A DNA stretch of 64,000 nt, taken from contig JAJXZJ010000025.1 in assembly GCA_021780105.1 (NCBI GenBank), forward strand, positions 1 to 64,000, given 5' to 3'. How positions within the stretch are numbered: the stretch's first letter is position 1; each line of letters opens with the position of its first letter. Source of the stretch: a bacterium (lineage in GTDB: Bacteria; Verrucomicrobiota; Verrucomicrobiia; Limisphaerales; J093). The position numbers and the translations under genes are program-made. Of this stretch, positions 18,533-29,149 are shown one piece after another. The notes under the pieces were generated by a model. That model saw only the letters and a list, made by a program, of their open reading frames with translations, made no database searches and was not told where the DNA came from.

Positions 18533-19258
18533 ATGGCCAATCCGTTTTACGAGCCGGGCGCGCAGCGGGCCGCGAAGGTGAACGACCTTTTCGCCGGCAT
18601 CGCCGCGCGTTACGACCTCATCAACGACCTCCAGAGTTTCGGCCTGCACCGGCTCTGGAAGCGGCGGCTGGTGCGGCTGGCGCGCGTCGGCCCCGGCAGC
18701 CGGGCGCTCGATCTGTGCTGCGGCACGGGTGACGTGGCGCTCGCGCTGGCGCGCACCGGCGCCGCGGTCATCGGCCTCGATTTCAGCGAGCCGATGCTTG
18801 CCGTTGCGCAACGGCGCGCTGCCAGGGCGCACGCCGGCGACCGGGTGGAATTCCTCCGCGGCGACGCGTTGAACGCGCCGTTTCCGGACGCGAGCTTCGA
18901 CGCGGTGACGATCAGCTACGGCCTGCGCAATCTGGCCAGCGCCGAGGCGGGTTTGCGCGAGATGTGGCGTCTGGCCAAGCCCGGCGGGCGGCTGCTGGTG
19001 CTGGATTTCGGCAAGCCGGATTTTGCGCCCTGGCGGCGCGCCTACTTCGCCTACCTGCGCTGGGGCGTGCCGGTGTTTGGCCGGCTGTTCGCGGGCAGCC
19101 GCGCGGCCTACGCCTACATTTTGGAGTCGCTGGAGCACTATCCGGCGCAGCGCGGCGTGGCGGCGTTGCTGCGGGAATTGCCGACGACGAATGTCCGCGT
19201 CCACAACTTCCTCGGCGGCGTGATGGGCATCAACTACGCCGAGAAGACGGACGGCTGA
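18533..19258 (+). CDS. ubiE: Demethylmenaquinone/2-polyprenyl C-methyltransferase (MenG/UbiE)
   Basis: The 241-residue protein matches UbiE/MenG throughout: VNDLFAGIAARYDLINDLQSFGLHRLWKR, the SAM-binding motif ALDLCCGTGDVALALA, FPDASFDAVTISYGLRNLAS, and a C-terminal FGRLFAGSRAAYAYILESLEHYP. It methylates demethylmenaquinone in the last step of menaquinone synthesis, consistent with a respiratory Verrucomicrobium. There is a menaquinone or ubiquinone ambiguity, and menaquinone is favoured for this phylum. It converges with clpX, about 20 bp apart. Confidence 0.93.
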   Translation: MANPFYEPGAQRAAKVNDLFAGIAARYDLINDLQSFGLHRLWKRRLVRLARVGPGSRALDLCCGTGDVALALARTGAAVIGLDFSEPMLAVAQRRAARAHAGDRVEFLRGDALNAPFPDASFDAVTISYGLRNLASAEAGLREMWRLAKPGGRLLVLDFGKPDFAPWRRAYFAYLRWGVPVFGRLFAGSRAAYAYILESLEHYPAQRGVAALLRELPTTNVRVHNFLGGVMGINYAEKTDG

Positions 19259-19278
19259 CGCGGGGGGAACGAGGCAAC

Positions 19279-20565
<1,287 letters not shown>

Positions 20566-20630
20566 GAGCGCGGTTGACGGATGAACTTCAAACTTCAAAT
20601 TGAGCGCGGGAGGAAGCCATTGGGTTTGAC

Positions 20631-21263
20631 TCACGCGGCGGGTTTGGCCTCGGTGCCGGCGAACGTCGGAATCTCCTTGCGCGACTTCACCACCTCGTCC
20701 ACCAGGCCATAGGCTTTCGCCTCGTCGGCCGACATGAACCGGTCGCGGTCGGTGTCGCGGGCGATGGCCTCCAGGGTTTGTCCGCAGTGATGGGCGAGAA
20801 GCTCGTTCAGCCGGTCCTTGAGGCGGAGGATTTCCTTGGCCTGGATGCTGATGTCGGTGGCCTGGCCCTGCACGCCGCCCCAGGGCTGGTGGATCATGAT
20901 GCGGGCGTTGGGCAGCGCGTAGCGTTTGCCTTTCGTGCCCGCCGCCAGCAGCACCGCGCCCATGCTGGCCGCCTGGCCGATGCAGTAGGTGTTCACGTCG
21001 CAGGTCAGGAATTGCACCGTGTCGTAGATCGCCAGGCCGGCGGTGACGCTGCCGCCGGGGGAATTGATGTAGAGATGAATGTCCTTCTTCGGATCGCTCA
21101 TCTGGAGAAACAGCAGTTGCGCGATGATGACATTCGACACCATGTCATCCACCGGCGTGCCGAGGAAAATGATCCGGTCCACGAGGAGCCGCGAGTAGAT
21201 GTCGTAACCGCGTTCGCCGCGGCCGGTCTGCTCGACGACCATCGGGACGAGAAAATTGTTCAT
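20631..21263 (-). CDS. clpP: ATP-dependent Clp protease proteolytic subunit ClpP
   Basis: The 210-residue protein carries the serine protease triad Ser100 (GQAASMGA), His125 (MIHQPWGG) and Asp174 (DRDRF), with the handle and N-terminal loop intact. It forms the barrel that degrades substrates delivered by ClpX. The ATG at 21263 has GGAAGG 7 bp upstream; another ATG two codons before is too close to that site. The order clpP-clpX on the minus strand is typical. Confidence 0.96.
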   Translation of the reverse strand: MNNFLVPMVVEQTGRGERGYDIYSRLLVDRIIFLGTPVDDMVSNVIIAQLLFLQMSDPKKDIHLYINSPGGSVTAGLAIYDTVQFLTCDVNTYCIGQAASMGAVLLAAGTKGKRYALPNARIMIHQPWGGVQGQATDISIQAKEILRLKDRLNELLAHHCGQTLEAIARDTDRDRFMSADEAKAYGLVDEVVKSRKEIPTFAGTEAKPAA

Positions 21264-21334
21264 AATCATGCCTTCCAATTCAGCGGCGCAACCTAGCGGA
21301 CGCGGTGGGTAGCGTCAAGGCTGCGGCCGGCGCG

Positions 21335-22726
21335 CTACAGTTTCAGCGTGTCAAACCAGGCCTTCGCCGCCAGCAGCGCCGGCATGATACAACCGCCGTG
21401 GTCGGCGCCCGGCAGCGGATCAATCAACTGCACCGAGGGCGCGCCGGCGGCGACGAAATTCGTGTAAGCCACCTGCGCGTTGGCGGGCGGCACGTCCAGG
21501 TCGCCGCTGCACTGGTAAAGCCGCGTCGGCGCCTGCGGCGTCCAGTGGTCGAGGTCGTTGTCGCGCAACACCTGCCACAACGGGTGCTGCGGGTTGTTTG
21601 CAAACGCGGCGAGGAAATCCGGCTTCAGAATCTCGATCGGCGACGCCGGCATCGCGGCGTTGATCTGGTCGCCGCTGTGCTGGCCGTCGTAAAGCGGCGG
21701 CAGCGTGGTGTCGTAGGGCGGCTTCAGGATCGCGGCCAGCGACGGCGCAAAATGATAGACCTGCACGTAAGCCGCCAGCAGGTAGCCGAAGTAATACGGA
21801 TTCGGCTCCGGGTGGTCCGCCAGAAAATCCGCGGCCGTCACGCCGGACAAATCATACGGCCCGGCCATCGGCGCCGAAGCGGTGATGGTGAATTCGTTCG
21901 TGTGGTAAGCCTCCAATTCGCGCTGCAACGCCGCCGTGGCGTGGCCGCCCTGCGAATAGCCGCAGAGAAACAACTGCCCGTTCAGCGCGATGCGATTGCT
22001 GGCGCAAAACGCCCGCGCCGCCCGCAACATGTCCACGCCCGCCGTCGCCTCGGAACTCGCGTGCAGATAAGGATGCAGGCCGGGGCCGTCGCCCATGCCC
22101 AGATAATCCGGCAGCACCGCGGCGTAGCCCGTGCCGCCAAACGCCACGCCGATGAACAGTTCCTCCGAGGTCGGCGACACCGACGGCGCGTCCGCCTTGC
22201 GCGTGAGCGTGCCATGCTGGTAGCTCACCAGCGGCAGCGCGCCGGCGGGTGTCACCGGCACCACCAGCGCGCCCGAGGCCGTGGTGCGGTTGCCGAGCGG
22301 GTCCACCGTCTCGTAGTCGAGCCGGTAAACGTTCACGTCGAACTGCGCCATGAGCGGGATCTGTTGCAGGGAGGCCAGGAAGTTGATTGTCGCCTTGCTC
22401 AGCGTTTCCGTATTGGTGGAACTGAGCAAATTGCCCCGTTGCGCCGCGGTCACGCCGATGACGCGGTAGTAGGCCGTCGGCAACGGTGGCGCGACGTCCA
22501 CCCAGTTCAGCGTCGTCACCGGCCAGGGCGCGCCGGCGCGGGGCGTGAACCACACGGCGTCGCTGTCGAGGCTCGTGGCCCGCTGGACCGTGTAGGCATG
22601 GCCCGAACCCAATGACGACCAGGCAAGACTGGGCGCCGCCGGGTTGGCGAACGACGTGATCTGCAAGTCGGCGGCGTTCAGCGCACCGGCCAGCAGCGAG
22701 ACAACAAGGAGCGAGCAGTTGTTCAT
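21335..22726 (-). CDS. Secreted alpha/beta-hydrolase, lipase-like
   Basis: The 463-residue protein has a signal peptide (LLVVSLLAGALNAA) and an N-terminal ~90-residue beta domain of the kind seen in verrucomicrobial secreted proteins (AYTVQRATSLDSDAVW). The hydrolase part includes QHGT, PDYLGMGDG, the nucleophile elbow GYSQGGH, and the acid/His region QCSGDLDVPPANAQ and DHGGCI. The pattern is like that of secretory lipases/esterases (LIP family). The substrate is unknown. It is divergent from the first CorC-type gene with 113 bp between. A second start 12 bp upstream is possible. Confidence 0.75.
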   Translation of the reverse strand: MNNCSLLVVSLLAGALNAADLQITSFANPAAPSLAWSSLGSGHAYTVQRATSLDSDAVWFTPRAGAPWPVTTLNWVDVAPPLPTAYYRVIGVTAAQRGNLLSSTNTETLSKATINFLASLQQIPLMAQFDVNVYRLDYETVDPLGNRTTASGALVVPVTPAGALPLVSYQHGTLTRKADAPSVSPTSEELFIGVAFGGTGYAAVLPDYLGMGDGPGLHPYLHASSEATAGVDMLRAARAFCASNRIALNGQLFLCGYSQGGHATAALQRELEAYHTNEFTITASAPMAGPYDLSGVTAADFLADHPEPNPYYFGYLLAAYVQVYHFAPSLAAILKPPYDTTLPPLYDGQHSGDQINAAMPASPIEILKPDFLAAFANNPQHPLWQVLRDNDLDHWTPQAPTRLYQCSGDLDVPPANAQVAYTNFVAAGAPSVQLIDPLPGADHGGCIMPALLAAKAWFDTLKL

Positions 22727-22839
22727 AAAGCCCGCCAATCATGCCAGCTTCGGGCGCGGGGCGCAAACGCGCCGGCGCGGAATTGTCCCGCAAAACGGTT
22801 TTGCTTTTATCCGGCCGGCGAACCCATACTGCCGCCGGC

Positions 22840-24084
22840 ATGACGGCAACGCCGGTCCTCAGCATTGTGGGATTCATCCTGTTTGGCGGGGCCAGTTTCT
22901 TCTTTGCGCTGGCCGAAACCGCCCTGTTCACCCTCGGTCCCTGGCAAACCCGGCAGTTGGCCGGGCGCGACCCGGCGCGCGGCGCGCGGGTGGCCCGGCT
23001 GCTGGCGGAACCGGAGGACCTGCTGGCGACGCTGGTGCTGGGCAACACGTTCGCGAACGCGGGCCTCGTGCTCGTCGCCTTGTGGATGGTCCTGCACGCG
23101 GGCTGGCCTGCGGCCGCCACGGTGCTGGGCACATTCGCGACGCTCCTCGTCGTGGGCGAAGTGATTCCGAAGACCCTCGCCGTGCGGGTGCCGGGATTCT
23201 GGGCCGTGCGGGTGGCGCCGCCGATGCGTTTTCTCCTCTCGGCCAGCCGGCCGGTGCGGCGGGTCGCCCAGCGATGGAACGAACTGCTGTTGCAGTTCAC
23301 CGGCGCCGCGGCGGTCCGCCCGGCCACCACGAACACGACGGAGGATTACGCCGAGCTGCTCGAACTGGGCTTTCAGCAGGGCGCCCTGGCGCAGTCGGAA
23401 AAGGAAATCATCCTCCAGATCGTGACGCTCGACCGCCGCACGGCCAAGGACGTGATGAAGCCGCGGGCACGGATGCACGGCCTGCCCGACGATCTGTCCA
23501 TCGAGGACATGATCGCCGCCTCCCGCCGGCTCAAGCACCGCCGGCTGCCGCTTTACGACGGCACGCCGGACACCATCGTCGGCATCCTCAACACCCAGAA
23601 ATTGCTCCTCGATCCCCACGCGGACCTCATGGAGGCGATCGAGTTTCCGTCGTTCGTGCCCGAAACCATCAACCTGCTGCAATTGCTCAAACGGCTGCAG
23701 CGGCAGAAACGCGGCGTCGCCATCGTGCTGGACGAATACGGTTCCACCGCCGGCATCGTCACCATGGAGGACATCCTCGGCACGATGGTGGGGCATCTCC
23801 GGCCCGAAAGCGAACCGGAGGGATTTGTGATGGCCAAGCTTGGCCCCGGCCGCTGGCGCGTCAACGGCACGATGCGGCTGGAGGATTTCCGCCGCGAATA
23901 TCCCGAACTGGGCGAGGTGCCGGGCGTGGACACCATGGCCGGCCTGATCGTGGAGCTGGCGGAGGTGGTGCCGGCGGAAGGCACGACGGTCGTGTTCCGC
24001 GGCCTGCGGTTGACGGCGACGGTGACGGACGAACGGCGGGTGCGCGAACTGTCCGTGGAAACGCTGCGGAAAGGAGGCGCATGA
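22840..24084 (+). CDS. CorC/HlyC-type CNNM transporter family protein, first of three
   Basis: The 414-residue protein has the full layout: DUF21/CNNM membrane domain with four helices (about 1-185, containing VVGEVIPKTLAVR), a CBS pair (about 205-320; LDEYGSTAGIVTMEDILG) and a C-terminal CorC_HlyC domain (MAKLGPGRWRVNGTMRLEDF). Proteins of this class export or regulate Mg2+ and other divalent ions. It starts a three-gene run of paralogues. Its TGA overlaps the next ATG, showing translational coupling. Confidence 0.85.
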   Translation: MTATPVLSIVGFILFGGASFFFALAETALFTLGPWQTRQLAGRDPARGARVARLLAEPEDLLATLVLGNTFANAGLVLVALWMVLHAGWPAAATVLGTFATLLVVGEVIPKTLAVRVPGFWAVRVAPPMRFLLSASRPVRRVAQRWNELLLQFTGAAAVRPATTNTTEDYAELLELGFQQGALAQSEKEIILQIVTLDRRTAKDVMKPRARMHGLPDDLSIEDMIAASRRLKHRRLPLYDGTPDTIVGILNTQKLLLDPHADLMEAIEFPSFVPETINLLQLLKRLQRQKRGVAIVLDEYGSTAGIVTMEDILGTMVGHLRPESEPEGFVMAKLGPGRWRVNGTMRLEDFRREYPELGEVPGVDTMAGLIVELAEVVPAEGTTVVFRGLRLTATVTDERRVRELSVETLRKGGA

Positions 24085-25067
24085 GCAACTCCACCGCCCT
24101 CCTCCTGCTGGCGCTGGTCAGCTTCGCCTGCTCGTTCTTCTTCTCCGGCATGGAGGCCGGCGTGCTGGCGCTCAACCGCCTCCATATCCGGCAGCAGATG
24201 CACGCCGGCAAGCCTGCCGCCCGGCGGCTGTTCACCTACCTGGAGCAGGCGGAGGACTTTCTCTGGACGATCGTGGTCGGCAACGCGCTGGCGAATTTCA
24301 TCGTCGTCAGCGTGGGATTTCTCATGCTCCACGGCTGGTTGTGGACCCGTCCGGGGTGGCTGCTGGCCGCGCTGGTGCTCATGGTGCTGCTGCTTTACGC
24401 GCTGGGCGACCTGCTGCCGAAGATGCTTTTCCGCCAGGCGCCCAACCGGCTGTGTCTGGCGATGGCGCGGCCGTTTGGCGCCGTGCATTTCGCGCTCGCG
24501 CCCCTGGTCCGGCTGGTGGACTGGTTCGCCCGGCTGTCGCTGCGCGTGACCGGGGGCACGCGCTTCACCGGCACGCTCTTCGGCAACCGCGAGGAACTGC
24601 GCATCGTCATGCAGGAGTCCGGCCAGAGCCTGACGACCGAGGAGCGCACGATGGTGAACCGCGTGCTCGACCTGCAGACCCTCACCGTCGGCACGCTCAC
24701 CGTGCCGCTGGCCAAAGTCGTGACGGTGACGGCCGACGCACCCGTGAGCGAGGTTCTCCGCCTCTGCCGGGAAAGCAACCACACGCGCGTGCCGGTCCGG
24801 GAAGGCGCCGGCCGCGGACGCGTCCTCGGCTTCGTGCGGCTCCGGACCCTGCTTTATCTGGCGGACCTCGACGAGCGGAAGCGCGCCGGCGATTTCCTCG
24901 AATCCGCGCTTTACCTGGACGAGGCGATGCGGCTGGAGACGGCGCTGCGGCGGTTGCGCGACACCGGCCAGCGACTGGCCATCGTGCTGGATCGCGACCG
25001 GCGCGAGATCGGCATTCTCACGCTGGAGGACGTTTTGCGTTTCATTTTCGGGGAAGTGAACTTGTGA
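24081..25067 (+). CDS. CorC/HlyC-type CNNM protein lacking the CorC C-terminal domain, second of three
   Basis: The 328-residue paralogue has the DUF21 membrane domain (CSFFFSGMEAGVLALNRLHI; ALGDLLPKMLFRQAPN) and a CBS pair (ending RDRREIGILTLEDVLRF). It stops right after the second CBS motif, so the CorC_HlyC domain present in its neighbours is missing. An AAGGAGG lies 4 bp before the ATG, the strongest ribosome-binding site in the set. It probably forms a mixed dimer with the gene on either side (inference). Confidence 0.85.
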   Translation: MSNSTALLLLALVSFACSFFFSGMEAGVLALNRLHIRQQMHAGKPAARRLFTYLEQAEDFLWTIVVGNALANFIVVSVGFLMLHGWLWTRPGWLLAALVLMVLLLYALGDLLPKMLFRQAPNRLCLAMARPFGAVHFALAPLVRLVDWFARLSLRVTGGTRFTGTLFGNREELRIVMQESGQSLTTEERTMVNRVLDLQTLTVGTLTVPLAKVVTVTADAPVSEVLRLCRESNHTRVPVREGAGRGRVLGFVRLRTLLYLADLDERKRAGDFLESALYLDEAMRLETALRRLRDTGQRLAIVLDRDRREIGILTLEDVLRFIFGEVNL

Positions 25068-25068
25068 C

Positions 25069-26403
25069 GTGAACTTCGACGCCGTCATCTCCGTGCTGCT
25101 GAAGCTGCTGGTCGTGTTCGGACTGGTGCTGTTGAACGGCTTCTTCGTCGCGGCCGAGTTCGCCTTCGTGAAACTGCGCCACACGCAGATTGCGCCGCTG
25201 GCGGCGCACGGCAACCGGCGCGCCCGGCTGGCGCTGCGGCTCGTCAACAACCTGGAAACCTGCATCAGCGCCACCCAGGTTGGCGTCACGCTCTGCGGCG
25301 TCGGCACGGGCATTGTCGTGAAACCGACCTTCGAGGCGCTGCTGCATCCGTTGCTGCGGCTGGTGGGCGTGCGATCGCCGGGGCTGGAGTCCACGCTGGA
25401 TTTCGCCGTCGGCATCCTGGTCAGCAGCTACCTGCTGATCGTGGTCGGCGAACTGGTGCCCAAGACACTGGTGCTCCGGCGGACGTTGCCGGCCGCGTTG
25501 TGGACGGCGGAGCCGCTGCACTGGTTCCACCGGCTCGCCTTCCCGTTCATCTGGCTCTTGAACCATTCGGCCCAGTGGTTGCTGGAGAAACTGGGCGTCG
25601 GCAAACTGGGCGAGACCGAGCCGACCCACTCCGAGGAGGAAATACGCCTCCTGCTGGCCGCCGCCCAGAAGCGCGCCGGCGGCGTATCCGCCGGGCGGGA
25701 CATCCTGCTCAACGCCTTTGACCTTCACCACCGGCGCGTGCGCGACGTGATGCGCCCCCGCCGCGACATCGTCGCCTTGAGCACGGCCGCCAGCCTGACC
25801 GAGTGCCTGGACACCGCCGAGCGCACCCGTTACTCGCGGTTTCCGCTGTGCGAGGGCGGTGATCTGGACCGTGCGCGGGGCGTCGTCCACATCAAGGACC
25901 TTTACGCCCAGCGGTTCAAGGCCCGCAGCGGCGCGGATTTCCTGCCCGTCTGCCGCCGGATCATCTACGTGCCCGAAACCGCGCGGCTGGAGAAGTTGCT
26001 CCAGCTCTTCCTCGACCGGCAGCTTCACCTGGCCATCGTGGTGGACGAATACGGCAGCACGGTGGGCATGGTGACGCTGGAAAACGTGCTGGAGGAACTC
26101 GTCGGCCAGATTCAGGACGAGTTCGACCAGGAGAAGCCACTGGTCGTGAAAACCGGCGAACAATCGTGGGAAATTGACGGCCTCCTCCCGCTGCACGAAC
26201 TCGCGGACCTCGTCGGCGAGCCTTTCGCCGCGGAGGACGTGGCCACCACCAGCGGCCTCGTCACGCAACGGCTCGGCGGGTTCCCCAAGGAAGGCGACGT
26301 GCTCCCGCTCGGCAACCACGAGCTGACAGTCCTCCAAACCGACGGGCACCGCGTGATCCGGCTCAAGCTGGTCCGGCCGTCGCCCCGGCCGCCGGCAGCT
26401 TGA
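25069..26403 (+). CDS. CorC/HlyC-type CNNM transporter family protein, third of three
   Basis: The 444-residue protein starts with GTG 2 bp after the preceding stop. It has the DUF21 domain (NGFFVAAEFAFVKLR; VVGELVPKTLVLR), a CBS pair (VDEYGSTVGMVTLENVLEELVG) and a complete CorC_HlyC domain ending in LGNHELTVLQTDGHRVIRLKL. This is the most canonical of the three. Its last 41 bp overlap the convergent DUF422 gene. Confidence 0.86.
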   Translation: MNFDAVISVLLKLLVVFGLVLLNGFFVAAEFAFVKLRHTQIAPLAAHGNRRARLALRLVNNLETCISATQVGVTLCGVGTGIVVKPTFEALLHPLLRLVGVRSPGLESTLDFAVGILVSSYLLIVVGELVPKTLVLRRTLPAALWTAEPLHWFHRLAFPFIWLLNHSAQWLLEKLGVGKLGETEPTHSEEEIRLLLAAAQKRAGGVSAGRDILLNAFDLHHRRVRDVMRPRRDIVALSTAASLTECLDTAERTRYSRFPLCEGGDLDRARGVVHIKDLYAQRFKARSGADFLPVCRRIIYVPETARLEKLLQLFLDRQLHLAIVVDEYGSTVGMVTLENVLEELVGQIQDEFDQEKPLVVKTGEQSWEIDGLLPLHELADLVGEPFAAEDVATTSGLVTQRLGGFPKEGDVLPLGNHELTVLQTDGHRVIRLKLVRPSPRPPAA

Positions 26404-27265
26404 ATCCCCGCAACTGCCGCACGGCCAGCACCACGATCACGGCGGTGACCACGGCTCCCAGCCCGGCGGCCAGCCCGGCACCCTCACGCGCGTTGCCGGC
26501 GACCAGCAACAGCATCAACCCGGCCCACAGGCTCAACGGCCGCCCGTCCGGCGGTCGTGGCAGCGGACGCTTCACCAGCAGCCACGGTGTCGCCACGGCC
26601 AGTGCCGCCGTCGCGAGCACCAGCACGATGACGAAATGGAGCCAGGACACGCCATACCAACCCACGGCCGTGGCGGCCGCCGGCCAGTGCCACCAACCGG
26701 CCCGGCTGGCAAACGGTTCGAGCGTCAGATCCGCCAGGGTCGCCAGCGCCGCGCTCAACCCCAGGAGCCAAAACCCGTAATGCCGGGTCCGGCGCATGGG
26801 GAGCAAAACCAATCTCGCCACCGCCCGGCTGCCCAGCAGGATGAGCGCGCCCAGGAACGGCACCGGCCAATGCACCAGGCCGAGCAACTTCGGGCCGAAG
26901 GCGTCGCCCAGGCTCACGCCACCGGCGTCCAGCCCGCTGCGGGCGGCCCAGGCGGCAAACAAGGCCGTGCCGCTGCCAAAAACGAGGAAGCAGACGAGCA
27001 GGTTCTGCGCGGGCAGCCGCGGCGTCAGGACCATCAGCGCCGCCAGCGCGCCGAGCACAAACACCGCCGCCGCCGCGCCGTTTCGCCATCCGGCCGCCCA
27101 GGCGACCGGCGTGTTCGTGGCCATCGCCAGCGCCAGCGCGACGCCAAAGGCGGCAAACAGCCCCGTCACCAGGCTCCGGCTCCAGACAGACGGTTCCGCG
27201 TGCGCGGGGCCGTGGCGGGGCGCATGGGAGTCAGGCAGGATGCGTGCTGGCGCGTTTGGAACCAC
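26363..27265 (-). CDS. Carotenoid biosynthesis protein family (DUF422/CruF-like) membrane protein
   Basis: This 300-residue protein has about eight predicted transmembrane helices. The family signature is HYGFWLLGLSAALATLADLTLEPFASRAGWW, followed by GVSWLHFVIVLVLA. DUF422 members include CruF, a carotenoid 1',2'-hydratase, and others of unknown activity. No other carotenoid genes are nearby, so the substrate is not established. The GTG start at 27265 leaves an Ala-rich N-terminal extension before the first helix; a later start is possible. Confidence 0.7.
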   Translation of the reverse strand: MVPNAPARILPDSHAPRHGPAHAEPSVWSRSLVTGLFAAFGVALALAMATNTPVAWAAGWRNGAAAAVFVLGALAALMVLTPRLPAQNLLVCFLVFGSGTALFAAWAARSGLDAGGVSLGDAFGPKLLGLVHWPVPFLGALILLGSRAVARLVLLPMRRTRHYGFWLLGLSAALATLADLTLEPFASRAGWWHWPAAATAVGWYGVSWLHFVIVLVLATAALAVATPWLLVKRPLPRPPDGRPLSLWAGLMLLLVAGNAREGAGLAAGLGAVVTAVIVVLAVRQLRGFKLPAAGATAGPA

Positions 27266-27329
27266 GGGCGGACTTTAAGCGGGCGACAACCGGCGGCCAA
27301 GCCGAAATGGCGGGCCGCCGCTTTTGCGT

Positions 27330-27359
27330 TTGACCCGGTTTGGCTCCGGCGATTAGGCT
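27330..27359 (+). promoter_or_regulatory. Possible sigma70-type promoter of the PpiD-like gene
   Basis: TTGACC at 27330-27335 and TAGGCT at 27354-27359 are separated by 18 bp and lie 20-50 bp before the ATG at 27379. The fit to consensus is moderate. Confidence 0.35.
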
Positions 27360-27378
27360 GCGCGCTTATCGTTGCACT

Positions 27379-29076
27379 ATGATTGGCACACTTCGCAAGC
27401 ACCAGACCTGGCTGTGGGGCATCATTATCGTCGCGACCATTGTCAGCTTCGTGATTTACTTCACGCCGTCCGCCCGTGTCGGCGGTGGCGGACGTTACAC
27501 GGGGGGGAACTTTGGCACGATCCACGGGCGGCCCATTTCGCGCAAACAATACGTTGAAGCCTACACCGAGGCGCAACTGGCCATCTTCCTGCGCAACCGC
27601 GTGTGGGTGGACCGCAGCGACGCGGAACGCTACGGCATCAGCCTCGAACGGGAGACGCGCAACCGCTTGGTGCTGCTGGACACCTTGAAACGGTTCAACG
27701 TGGTGGTGCCCGAGGCGGCGGTCGCGCAATGGATCGTGGACAATTTCACGGACGCGCGCCGGCCGGGGACAACCACGGCGGCCTACGAGAATTTCCTGCG
27801 GACCCAACTGGCGCCGCACGGCATTTCGGAGCTGGATTTCGAGGAATTTGTCCGTCACCAGGTGGGCATCATGCACATGGTGGCGGTGGCCGGCACCACC
27901 GGCCGGCTGGTGACGCCACGCGAGGCCGCAGAGTTGTTCCGGCAGGAGCAGGAGAAGGTGGAGGCCGAGGCGGCGGTCTTCTCCGCCTCGAACTATCTGG
28001 CGGGCGTGCGCCTGGACCCGCTGGCACTGGCGCAGTATTACACGAACAACCGCAGCCTTTACCGCGTGCCGGAGCGGGTGCAGCTTTACTACGCGAGCTT
28101 TGCGCGCACGAATTTCATCGCGCAAGCCAGGGACCTGATCGCGGCGGAGACCAATCTGTCCGCGCGGATTGACCAGATGTATCTGAGCGAGAATCCGTCC
28201 TCGTTCACCGACACCAACGGGCAGGTGTTGTCGCCAGATGCGGCCAAGCAGAAAATCCGGGCGGACTTGCTGAAGGCCCAGTCGCTCATTCTGGCTCACC
28301 GGGCCGCGGCCAGCTTTGCCACCAACTTTGAATCCATGAAGCCGGCGCGCGCCGACAATCTCGTCTCCCTCGCCGCCAAGTTGAATGTGCCGTGCAGCAC
28401 CACCGAGCCGTTCGGCGAAAACGACGAGCCGGTGAACCTCCGGCTGGGGAAGAACGCGACCGAATTCAACACCATCGCCTTTCACCTCACGCCGGAAGAT
28501 CCGATCGCCTTGTCGCCGGTCGTCGGCGAGGACGGCGTCTATCTGTTCGCGCTCAAGCAGAAGTTTCCCAGCGAACTGCCTTCGCTCGACAGCATCCGCA
28601 TCCGGGTGACGGATGATTTCATGAACGAGCAGGCGACCCGTCTTGCGCGCGCCGCCGGCACGAATTTTGTGGAGGCATTGACCAACGCGCTGGCCCGGGG
28701 CAAGACGTTCGCGGACGCCTGCGCCGCGGCGAAGATCGCGCCCGTCGCCCTGCCGTCCTTCGCCACCGCCACACGCACGGTCGCCGGCCTGGACCCACGG
28801 TTGAATCTCGACCTGCTCAAGCGCGCGGTGTCCGGCCGGCCGGCCGGAAGCACCACCGGCCTGTTGCCTATGGCCAACGGCGCCTTTGTCCTTTTCGTCA
28901 AAGCCCGCGTGCCGGTGACGGATGCGGAAGCAAAAGCCGAACTGCCCAAATTCCTCGCCGATCTCCGCGATTCCGAGCAGTATCGGGCGTTCGACGCATG
29001 GTTCCGGCAGCAGTTCCAACTCAGCCGCATTGACACGATCCGCGGCAAGGACGAGGGACCGCAAACCGCGCAATGA
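27379..29076 (+). CDS. PpiD/SurA-like membrane-anchored periplasmic chaperone
   Basis: The 565-residue protein begins MIGTLRKHQTWLWGIIIVATIVSFVIYF: a short cytosolic tail and one membrane anchor, as in PpiD. Next comes a SurA_N-like helical domain (ISRKQYVEAYTEAQLAIFLRN). The remaining periplasmic part is a long helical/beta chaperone-like region. A clear parvulin PPIase core with its conserved His/Cys pattern is not evident, so the isomerase activity is uncertain and chaperone activity is the better guess. It is probably expressed from the promoter at 27330. Confidence 0.7.
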   Translation: MIGTLRKHQTWLWGIIIVATIVSFVIYFTPSARVGGGGRYTGGNFGTIHGRPISRKQYVEAYTEAQLAIFLRNRVWVDRSDAERYGISLERETRNRLVLLDTLKRFNVVVPEAAVAQWIVDNFTDARRPGTTTAAYENFLRTQLAPHGISELDFEEFVRHQVGIMHMVAVAGTTGRLVTPREAAELFRQEQEKVEAEAAVFSASNYLAGVRLDPLALAQYYTNNRSLYRVPERVQLYYASFARTNFIAQARDLIAAETNLSARIDQMYLSENPSSFTDTNGQVLSPDAAKQKIRADLLKAQSLILAHRAAASFATNFESMKPARADNLVSLAAKLNVPCSTTEPFGENDEPVNLRLGKNATEFNTIAFHLTPEDPIALSPVVGEDGVYLFALKQKFPSELPSLDSIRIRVTDDFMNEQATRLARAAGTNFVEALTNALARGKTFADACAAAKIAPVALPSFATATRTVAGLDPRLNLDLLKRAVSGRPAGSTTGLLPMANGAFVLFVKARVPVTDAEAKAELPKFLADLRDSEQYRAFDAWFRQQFQLSRIDTIRGKDEGPQTAQ

Positions 29077-29149
29077 CCGGGCGTGAATCTCCTGTGACGG
29101 CGCGGCGCCGCCAGCCGTCGCCGGCCGCCGCCGCGCGCCTGGAGTCCCG

